64,000 nucleotides of DNA from Cryptomeria japonica (GCF_030272615.1 NC_081412.1:665130981-665194980), one strand, 5' to 3'; positions 24,080 through 36,326 are shown, numbered from the stretch's first letter. The notes: a model not told the origin generated them from the sequence alone. Translations and numbers: made by a program.

Positions 24080-24800
24080 CATAAGTAAAAAGGTGTGAAA
24101 AAGATTTAGGATATAAACTAGTAAGATAAATTAAGCTTGAATTGTACCTCCACATGTAGCAAGAATTGCATTCTTTTGAATATATCAGTATCATATTGTA
24201 AGGTATAATTAATATTAAGAAATTCTTCATTTATTTTCCATCTTATCACTACTTTTTCCTATCTATTTATGACTTATTTTTCATAAAATTTATCAACTTT
24301 TTTTTTTTATGGTGTCAAATTTTGGCTATAATTTCTTGTTCCTACCATATTTCTAATTATAAATAATGTACACCTACATTCTATTAGAGCTTCATGTTTA
24401 TTTTAATTCTCTAATGGTTCAATGAGTTAGTACTTTGACATCTACTCAATCTATAAAATCCTTGACATATCATATTTATGTCCCATATTTTATTTGGCAT
24501 TTCTCCTTCTATCTCAAATGTTCATTTTCTTGATCACTTTTTTGAGGTAAGTTTAATGCTATCATTATTCTCAATACCCCTTTGCAACATCATCTATAGC
24601 ATTGTCATGCACCACATTGCAACAATCCTTTGATATATTATATTGTTCTTTAATAGATGATGTAGATCTTGATGTTGTCGGTCAATCTGTTGAACTACAC
24701 ATGTTATGGACATACCAAATTATGCATCTACATTTTGATAAATGCCCTTTGTCATTTCCAAGAATATTAATACTCCTTAATATCTTTCACGAATAAAAAA
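24080..24800 (+). repeat. Dispersed repeat shared with 38500-39130
   Basis: Both regions share in the same order ttgaattgtac/ttgagttgtac, tattgtaaggtataatt/tattataaggtatactt, tatttatgacttatttttc and gatgtagatcttgatgtt variants. It lies upstream of RLP copy B; its partner lies upstream of the LINE that precedes the intact RLP. It could be duplicated RLP upstream DNA or an unrelated repeat. Confidence 0.6.
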
Positions 24801-25035
24801 TTGTAAAAAAAAATTATATCTTTAAGATCATTGTCAAAAATTTTACACAATTTTCATAAAAGTGATTTAATCTTCCAAATATAAAACTAATCTTTAAATT
24901 TAAATTTTCAAATATATTAAATCGATATTATTAATGCCAAGAGGCATGACCCATGTGCAAAATGAAAATTCGATCAATCCACAGTCGGCAATCTAACAGG
25001 CGGAGATCTGCCAGATAACAAGATAACACTACATC

Positions 25036-27718
25036 ATGTCTTCTATTTTATTCTTGCTGAATCTCACTTTATGCTCGAAATCCCTAAACATACTTCAACA
25101 AATGCATTTTATGCATATCGTGCTATTACTTCACTCAGGAGATGGCATCTCTTTCAGCATTCGATCAACGCTTCATACACCTTATTCAAAAATACCATCT
25201 TTACACATGCAACAAGAATGTATCACTGTATTTCATTGACATGACATCTCTTTTAAGTAATTAATATAACTAAATTTAAATAAGTTAGAGCTGTCATAAA
25301 TATTATATAAATAATTTAAAAAATTATAAATGTTATTTCTTTATTAATTATGTTTTCAATATATAAATATTCTAGTATTTGATTATATGATCAATGAGTA
25401 AAATTGAAAGTCTAATGATGGATCTATATTGTGGAGCTTCTAATATAATCTAAATAAAGATTAATATGATATTGGACTAGAGTGTGCCTCCTATTTAAAT
25501 GAAGCAGATTTCTCCTCTAACCTCTCTAGTTCACATAAATATGATCAATGAGTAAAATTGAAAGTCTAATGATGGATCTATATTGTGGAGCTTCTAATAT
25601 AATCTAAATAAAGATTAATATGATATTGGAATAGAGTGTGCCTCCTATTTAAATGAAGCAGATTTCTCCTCTAACCTCTTTAGTTCACATACTATATATT
25701 TATCCTTTGTTGTTGTGACATGTACTCTTATCTTCAATACATGCTTTTTGAAGTTAGGGTTGCCCTCAAGTAAATTACGGTATGTTCTAAAACAAAAGGA
25801 AGGTTGTTGACTTCCTCAATAAACAAATGTTGCACTCTAAATGATGTAAGGATTGATGTTGTGCTAATAAAATGTTTTAATGTTAATCTACATGTTTTAT
25901 GTTATAGGAATTTCAATTTTCCTATTCTATATTTTATTCTTTATTTCAAATAACCTTCAATAGTTTTATGCGTACAATATCCTAAATGCTCAATGTTCAA
26001 TTTGACATTTTCAAAAACAAACATAGAGCAAATCTCAATTTTTTTTGGTCAAAAGACAGCTCTTGTTCATTAATAAATGATATGGATCTTGATATTTTAG
26101 AACCCCACTACAGTTAGCATTTCTTCAACTTGGATTTCACCGTTTGCCCACCTACAGCACCTGTGATTGAGATCTTGTCATATTGAAGGTGATTTTCCTG
26201 CTTTTCTATATACTCAATATTCACTAGAAAGCTTGGACCTGTCAGATAACATTATGGGATCTATTCCGACTTGGCTCTGGGATCTTCCCGCTCTTTACAC
26301 GCTCAATCTATCAAATAACCAGCTACAAGATTCTCTGCCCTCGGTAATATCCAAGAGTGTTGACATCCTGGACTTGAAAAGAAACAAGTTAAAAGGCTCT
26401 CTTCCATCTTGTAAGAGCCAGATTTCTTTCTTTGATTCCTCAGAGAATAATTTTAGTGGTCCCATTCCTGCTACAATGTATGCTGGTATTTTACTTTTTT
26501 CAAGCAATTATTTGTCTGCAGAAATTCCACCTTCACTCTGCACAAATAGAAGGGCTACTGAATTTATCGACTTGTCAGACAACGATCTTAGGACTTAGGA
26601 GCACCATTCCTCCATATATTGGGAGATGTATGGGGTTGACCATTTTAAATTTGGCTGAGAATGATTTGCAGGGGGAGATACCAGAGCAACTGGGAAATCT
26701 AATTGATCTTCGAACATTAAATCTCTATGGCAACAATTTACGAGATATCATTCCTTCAGATCCTTAATAAATTGTCAGGCCCTAGAAGTATTTAGATGTG
26801 GGAAGCAACCAAATTCAAGGAAATATCCCAGTTTTCACTGGAGAGCTGAGAGGTCTCCGAATTCTAGGCTTGGCTTCAAATAAATTTGAAGGCACTCTTC
26901 CTGCCTTCCTACTTGAGCTGAAGTCTCTACAGATTTTAGATTTATCCCACAATTCTTTTTCAGGAACTATTCCTAAAAATTTAGGAAAGCCAGATGCTAT
27001 GGTCAACGAATCACATAATAATGAATCAGATTTTGTAGGATTGAAATTCGGATATATTGAAGATTATTCACGAGCCTATGAATTCAAGTTCTGGGACGAA
27101 GTTACGCTTTGGATTAAAGGGCGGACAACTCCATATTAAAGGATATTCAGGGAATTTGTATTCATGGACCTATCTAACAACAATCTATTAGGCAATATTC
27201 CTCCAGAAGTAGGTATTCTCAAGAATTTAAATACATTGAACTTTTAAGGAAACAATTTGATTGGTTTGATTCCAGAGTCTGTGGGAGCGCTTGTTAAACT
27301 GGGGTCCCTGGATCTCTCAGGAAACAAGTTGTCTGGAAAGATTCCCTCAGAACTTGTGAATCTCACATTCCTTGCAGTTTTGAATGTTTCAGACAACATG
27401 CTTTTTGATTTGATACCGCAAGGCAAGCAATTTGCAACCTTTGAGGCTTCTTCTTTTGCAGGAAATCCAGATCTACATGGACCTCCATTAGAAAATAGAA
27501 CCAAAGAAAGTCAAGAAGAAATGTATTAAAGAGAGACAAAGGCAGAAGCAGAGGAAGAAGATGATGAAATGAAGAGATGGTGGGCAGTGGGGGTGGGATT
27601 AAGTTATGGGATGGGATTTGCCACTATAATTGCAGTGATATGCTCCATATCAGATGGAGATGAATATTTCAGTTTTCTGGATAGTCTTATGTCGCACTTG
27701 TTTGGAAAGCCACCTTAA
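25036..27718 (+). pseudogene. RLP pseudogene B (start region and C-terminal LRRs, middle lost)
   Basis: 25036-25075 matches the start of the intact RLP (MSS, then LNLT in the signal peptide). Homology then stops and returns at about 26113 (matching 52858), so the LRR N-cap and roughly the first 14 LRRs are gone. From 26113: LRRs 14-26, island domain (ESHNNESDF, VTLWIKGR), the last four LRRs, acidic AEAEEEDDEMKRWW, the transmembrane segment and the tail SHLFGKPP followed by TAA at 27716-27718. Lesions: about ten extra bases with a stop near 26590, stops near 26766, 27137 and 27246, and frameshifts near 26795 and 27500. The intervening 25080-26110 holds no LRR sequence but contains a 155-bp tandem duplication. 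It is not functional as a receptor. Confidence 0.88.
25385..25694 (+). repeat. Recent tandem duplication, 155-bp period
   Basis: Units 25385-25539 and 25540-25694 differ at only about two places by eye over ~150 bases. It lies in the non-LRR stretch between the two parts of RLP pseudogene B. No coding content was recognised. Confidence 0.93.
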
Positions 27719-27989
27719 AAAATATAAGCTGGATATCACATTTTAAGGCAGAGGGACTCTCATAAAACATCTGTGCATTTGTTTTTTCTGCTTTCCAGAT
27801 ATCAGAGTTTTTATGTAACTGTTATCAATAAGACTTTTCCAATCTCAACTCTTACCCGCATGATAAGAGTCCCCACCACCATCAACCCTCTTCCTCATAA
27901 TTTTTATGTAACAATGGTTATTTCAACATCTAAGCTGTCTTTTGTTTAATGAGTTTTAGATTAATGTATAAAGTTATGTGTATATCTTT
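27719..27989. other. Spacer between convergent RLP fragments
   Basis: About 270 bases between the stop of copy B and the end of inverted copy C. It does not resemble the 3' flank of the intact gene by eye. A 3' UTR-like stretch is possible but no poly(A) signal is convincing. Confidence 0.5.
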
Positions 27990-28510
27990 ACTAATTTAAA
28001 GTTTCGGCGGATTTATTTCTAATGTCTATCAATGCATCAAAATAAAAGTATGTCAAGGAGGGACACAACACTGAAACCAAGTTGGCAATGGAGAATAAAA
28101 TGAATTCGATGAAAGATGGAGGTGGGATAAGCGAGTTAGGTTTAGGAGAGAAGGTATTGTACCTGAAAGTCCACAACGAACTAAGTAAAGCTCTCTAAGA
28201 TTAGAGAGGCTGCTGAGGGCATTAGTCCAAGCTTCTCAAATTTTGTATCCATTCTACAAACCTCCAACTCTCCAAGGCAATATCACCACCTCCTGCAAGA
28301 TAGAGATGACGCAAGCAAGTGATGTTCCCCAACTCTAGAGGGACCTCACCTCCAAATCTAGCAAATCTCAAGCTAAGGAAAGTAACGCTTTTGAATTTTT
28401 CCAACTGAGGAGGTATTGAAGTACCATGGAAATTATTGTATCCAAGATCTAGGTGTTGAAGATTCTGCAGGTTAAACAAAGATGGATGTATTGCCCCACT
28501 AATACTATTT
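27990..28510 (-). pseudogene. RLP fragment C (inverted, N-terminal LRRs only)
   Basis: On the minus strand it matches the intact RLP from about codon 90 to about codon 260. The open piece 28479-28222 reads FNLQNLQHLDLGYNNF, then FGGEVPLELGNIT, then the W-rich WIQNLRSLD. Homology continues past a stop through the part equivalent to 52140-52330 (LSGTIPSLL, then LPTWF) and fades near 27990. The signal peptide, LRR N-cap and core promoter are missing at the 28510 end. It lies tail-to-tail with copy B and is too short and broken to function. Confidence 0.87.
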
Positions 28511-29870
28511 TTCTAATCAAAGTTGTTTTATTTGCAATCTTTGAATACTATTCAAAAAGATTATTTTATTTATAACATAAAATTATTTATTTTAAAATTT
28601 ATTTTATTTTATTATTTATTTCTTTTAAAATTATTTTATTTTATTATTTATTTCTTTAAAATTATTTTATTTAATTAAAAAATATTTTTTAATATTTAAG
28701 ATTTTTATTTTTATTTTTCTGTTGTTCTTGTCTTCATGATCTTTTATTTTCAAATATATGAATATGTGGCAGTCATTTATATGAAGAAGTTTTGTTTCTG
28801 ATTTTTTCCAATTAATATCATTTAGTTTTATAATTGATTGTATTGTTTTTTTTTTTTTAATTTATTTATGTGTATATTGAAGATGATGTAATTTATAATA
28901 TATTCTTTTAAATGGTTTAAATTTGGTTATGTAGAAGTTCAACTCAACTCAACTTAGATGTATTTTTATGATGTTTTTAGATGACAATTGAGATAATTTT
29001 TTAAAATATTTGTATAAAATTTATATACAAAATTAGACATAGTATCACAAATTTATAAAATTATCTATTTTGTCTCTTAATATCAATGCGATATATTGGA
29101 TAAAAGTTTTCTTAATATTATATAATATTGATTTAGAAAGAAATCTGATAAGAATTTGAATTAGTAATTTCAAAGCTAGAATTTAGCACATTAAAATATC
29201 ATTTTGTAAAATTATTACACTAAGAGTTATTAGATTTTCACAATACATTCAAATATTGTATACAAAATTGTTACAATTAAAGGACATTAAGATGAATCTC
29301 AATTCATGACTAATTAATAAATAGAATATATTATATTGAAGATGATATTAGTAATATATTAAAGATATAATTGTTCAAAATTTTAATTTGTGTTGAGTTG
29401 AAATTCAACTTAGGTTAGGTGTATTTAAACAAATTAGATAATAAACGAGATTACTCAAAAAAATAAAATTATACTATTATTATTTTTTATAGAAGAAATC
29501 TAAGTGATATTCAAATACTCATTTTTGTGTTTCCATTTTTGAAAAAGAATACAAATCATTTTTTACCTCATCTTCCCACGGTACAAAATTTTAATATTAG
29601 TTAAAATCATTTAGTCAATCAACAATTTTCTTAATGATTTTTTCATTAGAAAATATTGTGAATTTTTCCATTTCATTTGGGTGAATAAAGTGAAATAATC
29701 TAGGTTTCAAATTGCAAGGAAGCTACCATACATTTGTCCAATAGGTATTAAATCAACACTTAAATATTTTAGGTCAAAGAGTTTTAGTATAGTAGGTAAC
29801 ACCCTTCATCCGAGAATCATCTAGAATATGAAAGAAAGTTTCCATTAATTGACCTATTTGCTAATACCAT
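28511..29870 (-). repeat. Inverted copy of RLP upstream DNA
   Basis: No gene. 28870-29060, read on the minus strand, matches about 50880-51065 upstream of the intact RLP (shared tatattgaagatgatgtaa, aacttaggtgtattt-type block and ataaaatttatataca). A second, shorter match to the same source lies at about 29330-29460. So fragment C kept part of its own distal upstream DNA. The rest is AT-rich. Confidence 0.65.
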
Positions 29871-29875
29871 TAAAT

Positions 29876-30515
29876 GGTTAATTTCTATTAGCCAACAATA
29901 GATTAATTGCTCAGTAAATTTTACATAATACAATTAAAAAAATTCTTTCCTATCGGATTTATAACAATTAATTAAGTTAATTAACAATAATGAATAGTAG
30001 AAACAAATTCACAACAAAACAATCACAAAAACACAATAACATAGATATACCTAGGAAATTCCAATGTGGGAAAAAACCTACAAATGTTGAATCTTTTATT
30101 CAACTTCAAGAGCAACTTTTCCTTCAATAATTCTTCAAGAATATCATACTGAATCCAATCCTAGTTGCTACAAGGATCTTACATATATAGCCTTCTTGAT
30201 GAAACATCCATTATGCAAGACAAGTGTAACTCTCCTCACACAACACATCCTAAGAGAAACATTCCTTACATGACTAATAGAAACATTCCTTACATTACTT
30301 AGGAAAGGAATTTCCGTACATGATGGAAGAGAAAGGAAACTCTCCTTACATAACTCGGACTTTCCACACATAAAACCACACTTGGTCTTAACCTCGCAAC
30401 TCTAGGAAAGATTCTAATTACATAATAGAAAAAATTCTCTTGTTGAATATTCAACATGAGCTACACTTAGGCAACTTCTACAATCAACACCTTCTAAACT
30501 ACAAAAAACCCAACA
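29876..30515 (-). repeat. 3' LTR of the minus-strand copia element
   Basis: Matches 35699-36321 along its length. In element orientation it starts TGTTGGG at 30515 and ends at 29876, where the terminal CA has decayed to CC. The adjoining purine-rich tract (minus strand aagagggag, 30516-30526) is the polypurine tract. Confidence 0.9.
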
Positions 30516-32535
30516 CTCCCTCTTAGTGAGGAAGGTGTTCTGCACAACACCCAACTTATCCCTAAAGAATACAAACTTACTCTTCATCAAAGCCTTTGTC
30601 AAGATTTCCGCAATCTTCTCATCCATAGTAACTTCATTATCCTCTTCTCCACACAATGTCTAATGAAGTGATACTTGATCTCAATATGGTTTGACTTTTC
30701 ATGAAACACTAGACTCTCAGAGAGTTTAATACAACTTTGATTATCACAGTAAATCACTATCAGATCTAGCTCTTTATCAAAGAGCCCAGCTAGAAGGTTT
30801 TGAAGCTAAATAACCTCACATGTAGCCATACTGGCTAACATATACTCGGCCTCTACAGAACTTAGTGTGACTAACTTCTATTTCCAGTTCTACCAAAAGA
30901 CAACTCTTGAACCCAAGATGAAACAACACCTAGAAGTTCTCTTTCTATTAGTTGCATTGCCTACCCAGTCTGCATCTATCAACCCCTCGAAATTCACTCC
31001 ATCTTGTTGAATGTACTTCAACCCATAATCAATTGTGCCTTGGAGATACCTTAAAACATGATTTGTAGCTATCTAGTGCACATGTTTAGGTTCCACCATA
31101 AACTGACTATGTCAATTCATTACAAAACAAATGTGTGGTCATGTGTTGACTAGATACATAAGAGAGCCTATCAACTATATGTATAAAGTCGGGTCCACTT
31201 CCTCTAATATAGAAGCATCAATATTCCTCCAAGTGGTCACTAGTGACATAGACATGGGTTTACAATATTCCATCCTGGATCACTTCAGGATATCAATTGT
31301 ATACTTCCCTTGTCCAAGGAAGGTCTCTCCTCTTTTTTCCACAACTCTAATTCTAGAAAGTAGTGCATCAACCCCAAGTCCTTCATCTCAAACTCTCCTA
31401 CAAGATCTTTCTTGCAGTGTGCTATGATCTATTCTTATCCTATAAGAAACAAGTCATCAACATATTACACCAATATGAAAATCTCTCCCTTCACCTGAAC
31501 ATAGTATAGGTTTGGATCAACCTCACTCTTTGTGAATCCCACACTCTGCAAGTAACTGTCAATACGTGCATGAGACACTCTGGGAGCCTACTTGACCCCA
31601 TCCAGTGCTCTCTTAAACCTGCACACATGGGAATACCTCCCTTGCACCTCAAAAATATCTAGTCATTCTATGTAAATCTCTTCCTCAATCACTCCATTGA
31701 GGAGTGTCATCTTCATATCCATTTGGTGAATCTTCCAACCCATCTGCACTAGTACAAAAATGATAGCCCTTATAGATGGGTATTTAGCTACCAGAGAAAA
31801 GGTCTCATCATAGTTGATCCCTTCCATCTAATAAAACCCCTTAGCCACAAACTAGGCTTTGAACTTTTCCACACTACCATCTGCAACATGCTTGATTTTA
31901 TACAACCATCTTGACCCTACCACTAACTTGTTTTTGGGTCATGTCACTACCTCCCACGTGTGTTTCCTCATGATGGAAGAATACAATTCCACCATTGAAT
32001 CCCTCCATACCTGATTCTTGGATGTCTCCTAGAAGTTAGAAGGCTCCACCTCAATTCAAGTTCACTCATTAGTGCCATATAATCAGAAAAATGTTTGGGA
32101 GCCTCTCTCTATCTAAATGGATCTTGAGGATCACCAACATACTCTTGGGCCTCTCTTAGTGTCTACTTAGTCACCCTATTTTTCCTCCTCCCTATGATAG
32201 GAATTTGAGGCTAAGGAATTATCTACTCCTCCTCTTGATCAACTTGCTCAGCCTGCCTGCTTTGCTCTCCAACTTGTGTGACTAAATTTTGAGGAATCTG
32301 TGCACTCTCAACCTTGGGTGCCTACTCCTCCTCTTGAACATCTATCAAACTGCCAAACTTTTGAAGAGCCCTTCCCTCCTTGAACTTTACATCTCTGTGA
32401 ATAACTATTTTTTTGAGTGAAAGAATGTAGACCTGATAGGCCTTAGAAGTTTCATTGTACCCAAAAAGGATATCCTTGTCTGCAAATGGTTCCAACTTGG
32501 TTCTCTTCTCCATGAGAATATGATAGTACACAAGT
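30516..32535 (-). pseudogene. pol: copia pol: integrase end, reverse transcriptase, RNase H (disrupted)
   Basis: From high to low coordinates on the minus strand: the end of the integrase region (KDILFGYNETSKAYQVY, 32531-32322); RT blocks including MDMKMTLLNG near 31700 and the catalytic YVDDLFLIG at about 31440-31464; RNase H with DADWVGNATNRKRTSR near 30900-30960, SSVEAEYM near 30840 and the closing KYHFIRHCVEKR block near 30660. RT and RNase H would together make element cDNA. Stop codons and frameshifts occur in each domain. Confidence 0.87.
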
Positions 32536-33824
32536 CATCCAAAGATGGGAATGTGCTTCAAATCTAGTTTATTCATAGTGAATGCATCTTCTAGCATCAA
32601 TTTACCCAACACTTTGTGTGGATTCTTATTCTACAAATACACAACTGTATTGCAAGATTTTTCCCATAAAAACCAAGGGAGTTCCTGATCATAAAGGATG
32701 GCCTTAGCTGCTCTAATTATAGCCTTGTTTTTCCATTCAACAACCCCATTCTATTGAGGCTTGTATGGAACTGTGAACTCTTTCTCGATACCTTCACAAG
32801 CTCAAAAATATTTGAAGGCATTCAAGGTATACTCACCTCCATTATCAAATCTTAGTATCTTGATCTTCCTCCCTATTTTTTTCTCCACAAGAGCCTTAAA
32901 CTCTTTGAACCTACTAAAGACTTCATCTCTATTCTTCATTAAATATATCTATGTCTTCTTAGAGAAATCATCAATGAAGGTAATATAGTACTTGTACCCA
33001 TTCAAGGATCCATTTGACATGGGCCCACACACATCTGAGTGTACAAAATCCAAAATCCCTTTAGATCTAGTGTCGCTACTTGGAAAATTGTTCTTGGCAT
33101 ATTTCCTAATAGTACAACCCTTGCACACCTCATGCTTTTCAACCTTCATCACAGGCAGCCCCGTTACTATTTCCTTAAGCACATTAAGTGCTCCATGATG
33201 AAGATGAGCCATCCTCCTATGCTAAAATTGTCCAATCCCTCTACTATTACTCACCAGCACATGTGTTGGCTCCAACTGTAATCAAAATAAGTTGCCATCC
33301 CTGACTCTAATCACTTTCGCTACCTTGGAATTCTTAGGATGGATATAGAATTTTCCCCCTTCACAGGTCATGATGTAATACTTGTCCTCCAAATTGGAAA
33401 CATAGATTAAATTATTTTTCATGTTAAGGACATACAACACATCCTCCACCAATAGAGGTTTTTAAGACTCCCTTTGAAACTTGACCAAGCCAACCCATGT
33501 TGCATGGTACTTGGCATTGTCTCCAAGATCAATACAAAAATCCAACTTATTTCCTCCAACTTGATGAAATATTCTTGAACTCCCATCATGTGGAAAGAAG
33601 CCCCACTATCAATATACCAAACATTTTTGGCAATTCAAGAACTTGAGAGACAGGTGATGAGTGAAAACTCATTCTCAAACCCTCTTGCAAACTCTTCCAC
33701 CTCAGTTGTAGTCACAACTTTCTTCTTCTGTATGTCCTTATTTTTCTCATTTGGAAATTGACTGTCATAGTAAACTATTTGATGGTAGCAAAAAAAATTT
33801 ATCTTTCCTAATATTCTTTATCCT
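32536..33824 (-). pseudogene. pol: copia integrase (disrupted)
   Basis: Minus strand. The zinc-binding N-domain is in the open piece 33212-32949 (AHLHHGAL, later CKGC). Catalytic residues by motif: first Asp in VHSDVCGPM, second in LRFDNGGEYT near 32840, Glu in NGVVEWKNK near 32735. A stop interrupts the PQxNG block. Decayed protease/gag-pre-integrase DNA probably continues up to the solo LTR at 33825. Confidence 0.85.
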
Positions 33825-34980
33825 TGAAATGGCGAAAATAGGGTTTCCACCATAGGAAAACCACTATTCTTTCTTAGAGACCATCACATTACAAAAAGAT
33901 AGATAGATCTAAACCAAATAAATCCAAATTCTGATCTAATTTCAGGGGGAATTGGTGTGCCTCTCTTCTTTCCATTAGATTGAATTGGATTATTGAATTT
34001 ACTAAAATTAGGGTAAAAGTGCTGGAAATGAGAGTAAAAATGTAAAAACAGTGAGCTACAGTCATCGGATTGAGTCACGCACTTGGATCTAAGAATTGTA
34101 AGAGGATTTAGACCTTCTCCTTGAAGGATCTCCTAGAATTTCAAGATTGTGGTGCTGGTTGCCTTGGTCCTTCAAACTTTTCACACTCCAAAGGGGGATT
34201 GATCTGTCACTATAAATAATGCTTATCCTGAAGATCACAGCTCCATACATTTTTCCTACACATAGAAAGAAGGTAAAATAGGTTGGGAATAAGGGTTTGG
34301 CTAAGTCAAACCTTGGTTTAGGAATTAACCTTCAATGAAATATTATAAATACTGAAATAAACAATGGAAAGATATACCTCATATCTAGAATGACTGATAA
34401 TGATGCTTTACTTCTTGAATGTAATCACATATTTTTTATGAAATGGAATTCACATGACAAAACCCTAATCACACACACATGATTGCATATGAATGATGTT
34501 TTTTTGCTCCACCATTGATGAATGAAGAATATGCAGTCTTGAAGACCTCTAGAAATGCTTGATGATGAATACTTCAATGCTTGAATGCTTGATTGCTTGA
34601 TGCCTTATGATTATAATTTCACCCATATATCTTTGTATATTCAAATGAGATGGGAAAGCCTCTTTATATACTTTCCTATCAGAAAACATGTTAATTTTTT
34701 TACGTAGGCCGACACGAGGCTAGGTTTCTCACTCAAACTTGGAAATGGTCAAGGGGTTCAAAGGGGGGGCCCAAATAGGGAAGACCAAGACACTACAACC
34801 TATTCCTACCCCATTTTAGGGCAAGAAGTAAGGGGCCATCTAGTGTATGAAGTAAAAATAAGGCCATCTTTGCATGATGTAAATCTAGCTAGGTCCTAGT
34901 CAAGCATAGGGATGCAAACACTAATGTGAGGGACCCAAATGTGGACTAAATTGTAAGGAAGCACAATTTAGGATGCTACA
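33825..34980 (-). mobile_element. Solo LTR nested in the copia element (1156 bp)
   Basis: Bounded by the pentamer ATCCT at 33820-33824 and 34981-34985, starting TG and ending CA. Read on the minus strand it starts TGTAGCATCC. It holds no gag-pol domain and clearly interrupts copia gag coding sequence (WDDFV side at 34986 upward). It is therefore best explained as a solo LTR left after LTR-LTR recombination of a younger element. The parent family is not identified. Confidence 0.82.
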
Positions 34981-34985
34981 ATCCT

Positions 34986-35683
34986 CAATCTTCTTTGTCT
35001 AACCTCCTTGATGAGCATTTTCATAGATCTCTTCCTAGACAAAGTCATCCCAAAGCCTCACCGAATTGGGTAGGCGATCTCTGCGAATGATACACATGGA
35101 ATACACTTCCCAATGCTTTGAAAAACCATTCAAGCCTATCAAAACTAGCTCATAATTAATTATGGACTCTCCAATAGTAGCCAACTCATCCTTGACTTGT
35201 GTCGACCTGGACAAGTAAGAGGTCATGCTCTCGCCCTTGAAGATCTTTGATTTATGCAATTTATCTTTGAGCATCATTTTCTTACTCTAATAGTTGCTCT
35301 GATAAACTTTTGTGAGTGTATCCCACATTTCCTTGGCGGTGTCTTTCCCATATAGATGAGGAATCAAATGATCTTTTACCCCATCAAGCATAATCCTCTG
35401 AGTTTTGGCCTTCTTGACTTCATGTGAATCTAGGGCAATAGGATCATTTGTTGGTGGAGTCACTATTGTACTAGCATAGATCCATAACTTGTTCTCCTTG
35501 AGAAGAGATATAATCTAAACCTTCCACTGTAAGAAGTTAGATTCACCTTCAAGTTTGTCCTCATATCAAACATTGTCCTCATATCAAACACTAGTTGCCA
35601 TTGCAAAATAAAACCCTTGAAGAAATTAAAAACTTAAATCTAAAAAAATTGTGTTACAAAGCTTGGCTTCGTATTTAGAGTTT
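34986..35683 (-). pseudogene. gag: copia gag (disrupted)
   Basis: Minus strand, from near 35600 downward. The open piece 35277-35035 reads LKDKLHKSKIFKGESMTSYL, then QVKDELATIGESI, and ends LWDDFV: the copia-type gag (UBN2) pattern with a tRNA-primed leader beside it. A stop precedes this piece, and the solo LTR at 33825-34980 cuts off the zinc-knuckle end. Confidence 0.82.
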
Positions 35684-35684
35684 A

Positions 35685-35698
35685 CAACTCTAATACCA
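35685..35698 (-). promoter_or_regulatory. Primer binding site of the copia element
   Basis: On the minus strand TGGTATTAGAGTTG directly follows the 5' LTR end; this is the usual copia primer site complementary to initiator Met tRNA. Confidence 0.85.
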
Positions 35699-36321
35699 TG
35701 TTAATTTTTGTAACCTAGTAATAGATTAATTGCTTAATAAATTTCACATAATAAAATTAAAACAATTCTTTCCTATTTGATTAATAACAACTAATACACT
35801 GGGTTAATTAACAATAATGAACAATGGAAGCAAATTCACAACATGTCAATTACAAAAACACAATAACACAGATATACCCAAGAAACCTCAAAGTGGGGAA
35901 AAAATTGCAAATGTTGAATCTTCTATTCAGCTTCAAGAGAAAACTTTCCTTCAAGAATTCTTCAAGAATCTCCTACTAAATCTAATCCTAGTTGCTACAG
36001 CGATCTTACATATATAGCCTTCTTGATGAAACATCAATTATGCAAGAGAAGTGAAACTTTCCTCACGCAACACATCCTAAGAGAAACATTCTTTACATGA
36101 CGCGGGAAAGGAACTTTCCTTACATGATGGAAGAGAAAGGAAACTCACCTTACTTAACTCAGACTTTCCAAACATAAAACTTCTCCTTGTATTAACCTCA
36201 CAACTCTAGGAAACATTCTAATTACAGAATAGAAAACATTCTCTTGTTGAACATTCAACAGGAGCTGCACTTAAGCAACTCCCACAATTAACACCTTCCG
36301 AACTACAAAAAAAACTCAACA
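35699..36321 (-). repeat. 5' LTR of the minus-strand copia element
   Basis: 623 bp, matching 29876-30515. In element orientation it starts TGTTGAG at 36321 and ends AACA at 35699. Target duplication TAAAT follows at 36322-36326. Confidence 0.9.
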
Positions 36322-36326
36322 TAAAT

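Larger units (their letters stand above)
17720..25035. other. AT-rich intergenic DNA, no gene recognised
   Basis: Only short unsupported open frames. It includes a 304-bp tandem duplication at 19276-19866, a weaker similarity between about 18835-18890 and 19110-19200, very AT-rich DNA at 21400-21700, and 24080-24800, which resembles 38500-39130. No tRNA, domain or LTR boundary was seen. Confidence 0.6.
29876..36321 (-). mobile_element. Ty1/copia LTR retrotransposon, inactive
   Basis: Complete element of about 6.4 kb on the minus strand, with target duplication TAAAT at 29871-29875 and 36322-36326. Domain order on the minus strand (high to low coordinates) is gag, integrase, RT, RNase H, which is the Ty1/copia (Pseudoviridae) order. 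A 1156-bp solo LTR has split the gag/protease part. Many stops and frameshifts make it dead. It inserted into the upstream DNA of inverted RLP fragment C. Confidence 0.92.

Noticed and set aside
17215-24796. Many 60-90-codon frames in the AT-rich stretch
   Set aside because: Length and composition fit chance in AT-rich DNA; no domains and no homology to each other.
30168-30371. Small minus-strand frame in the copia LTR
   Set aside because: Lies wholly within the LTR with repeated words from the LTR itself; no domain, and not open in the other LTR.
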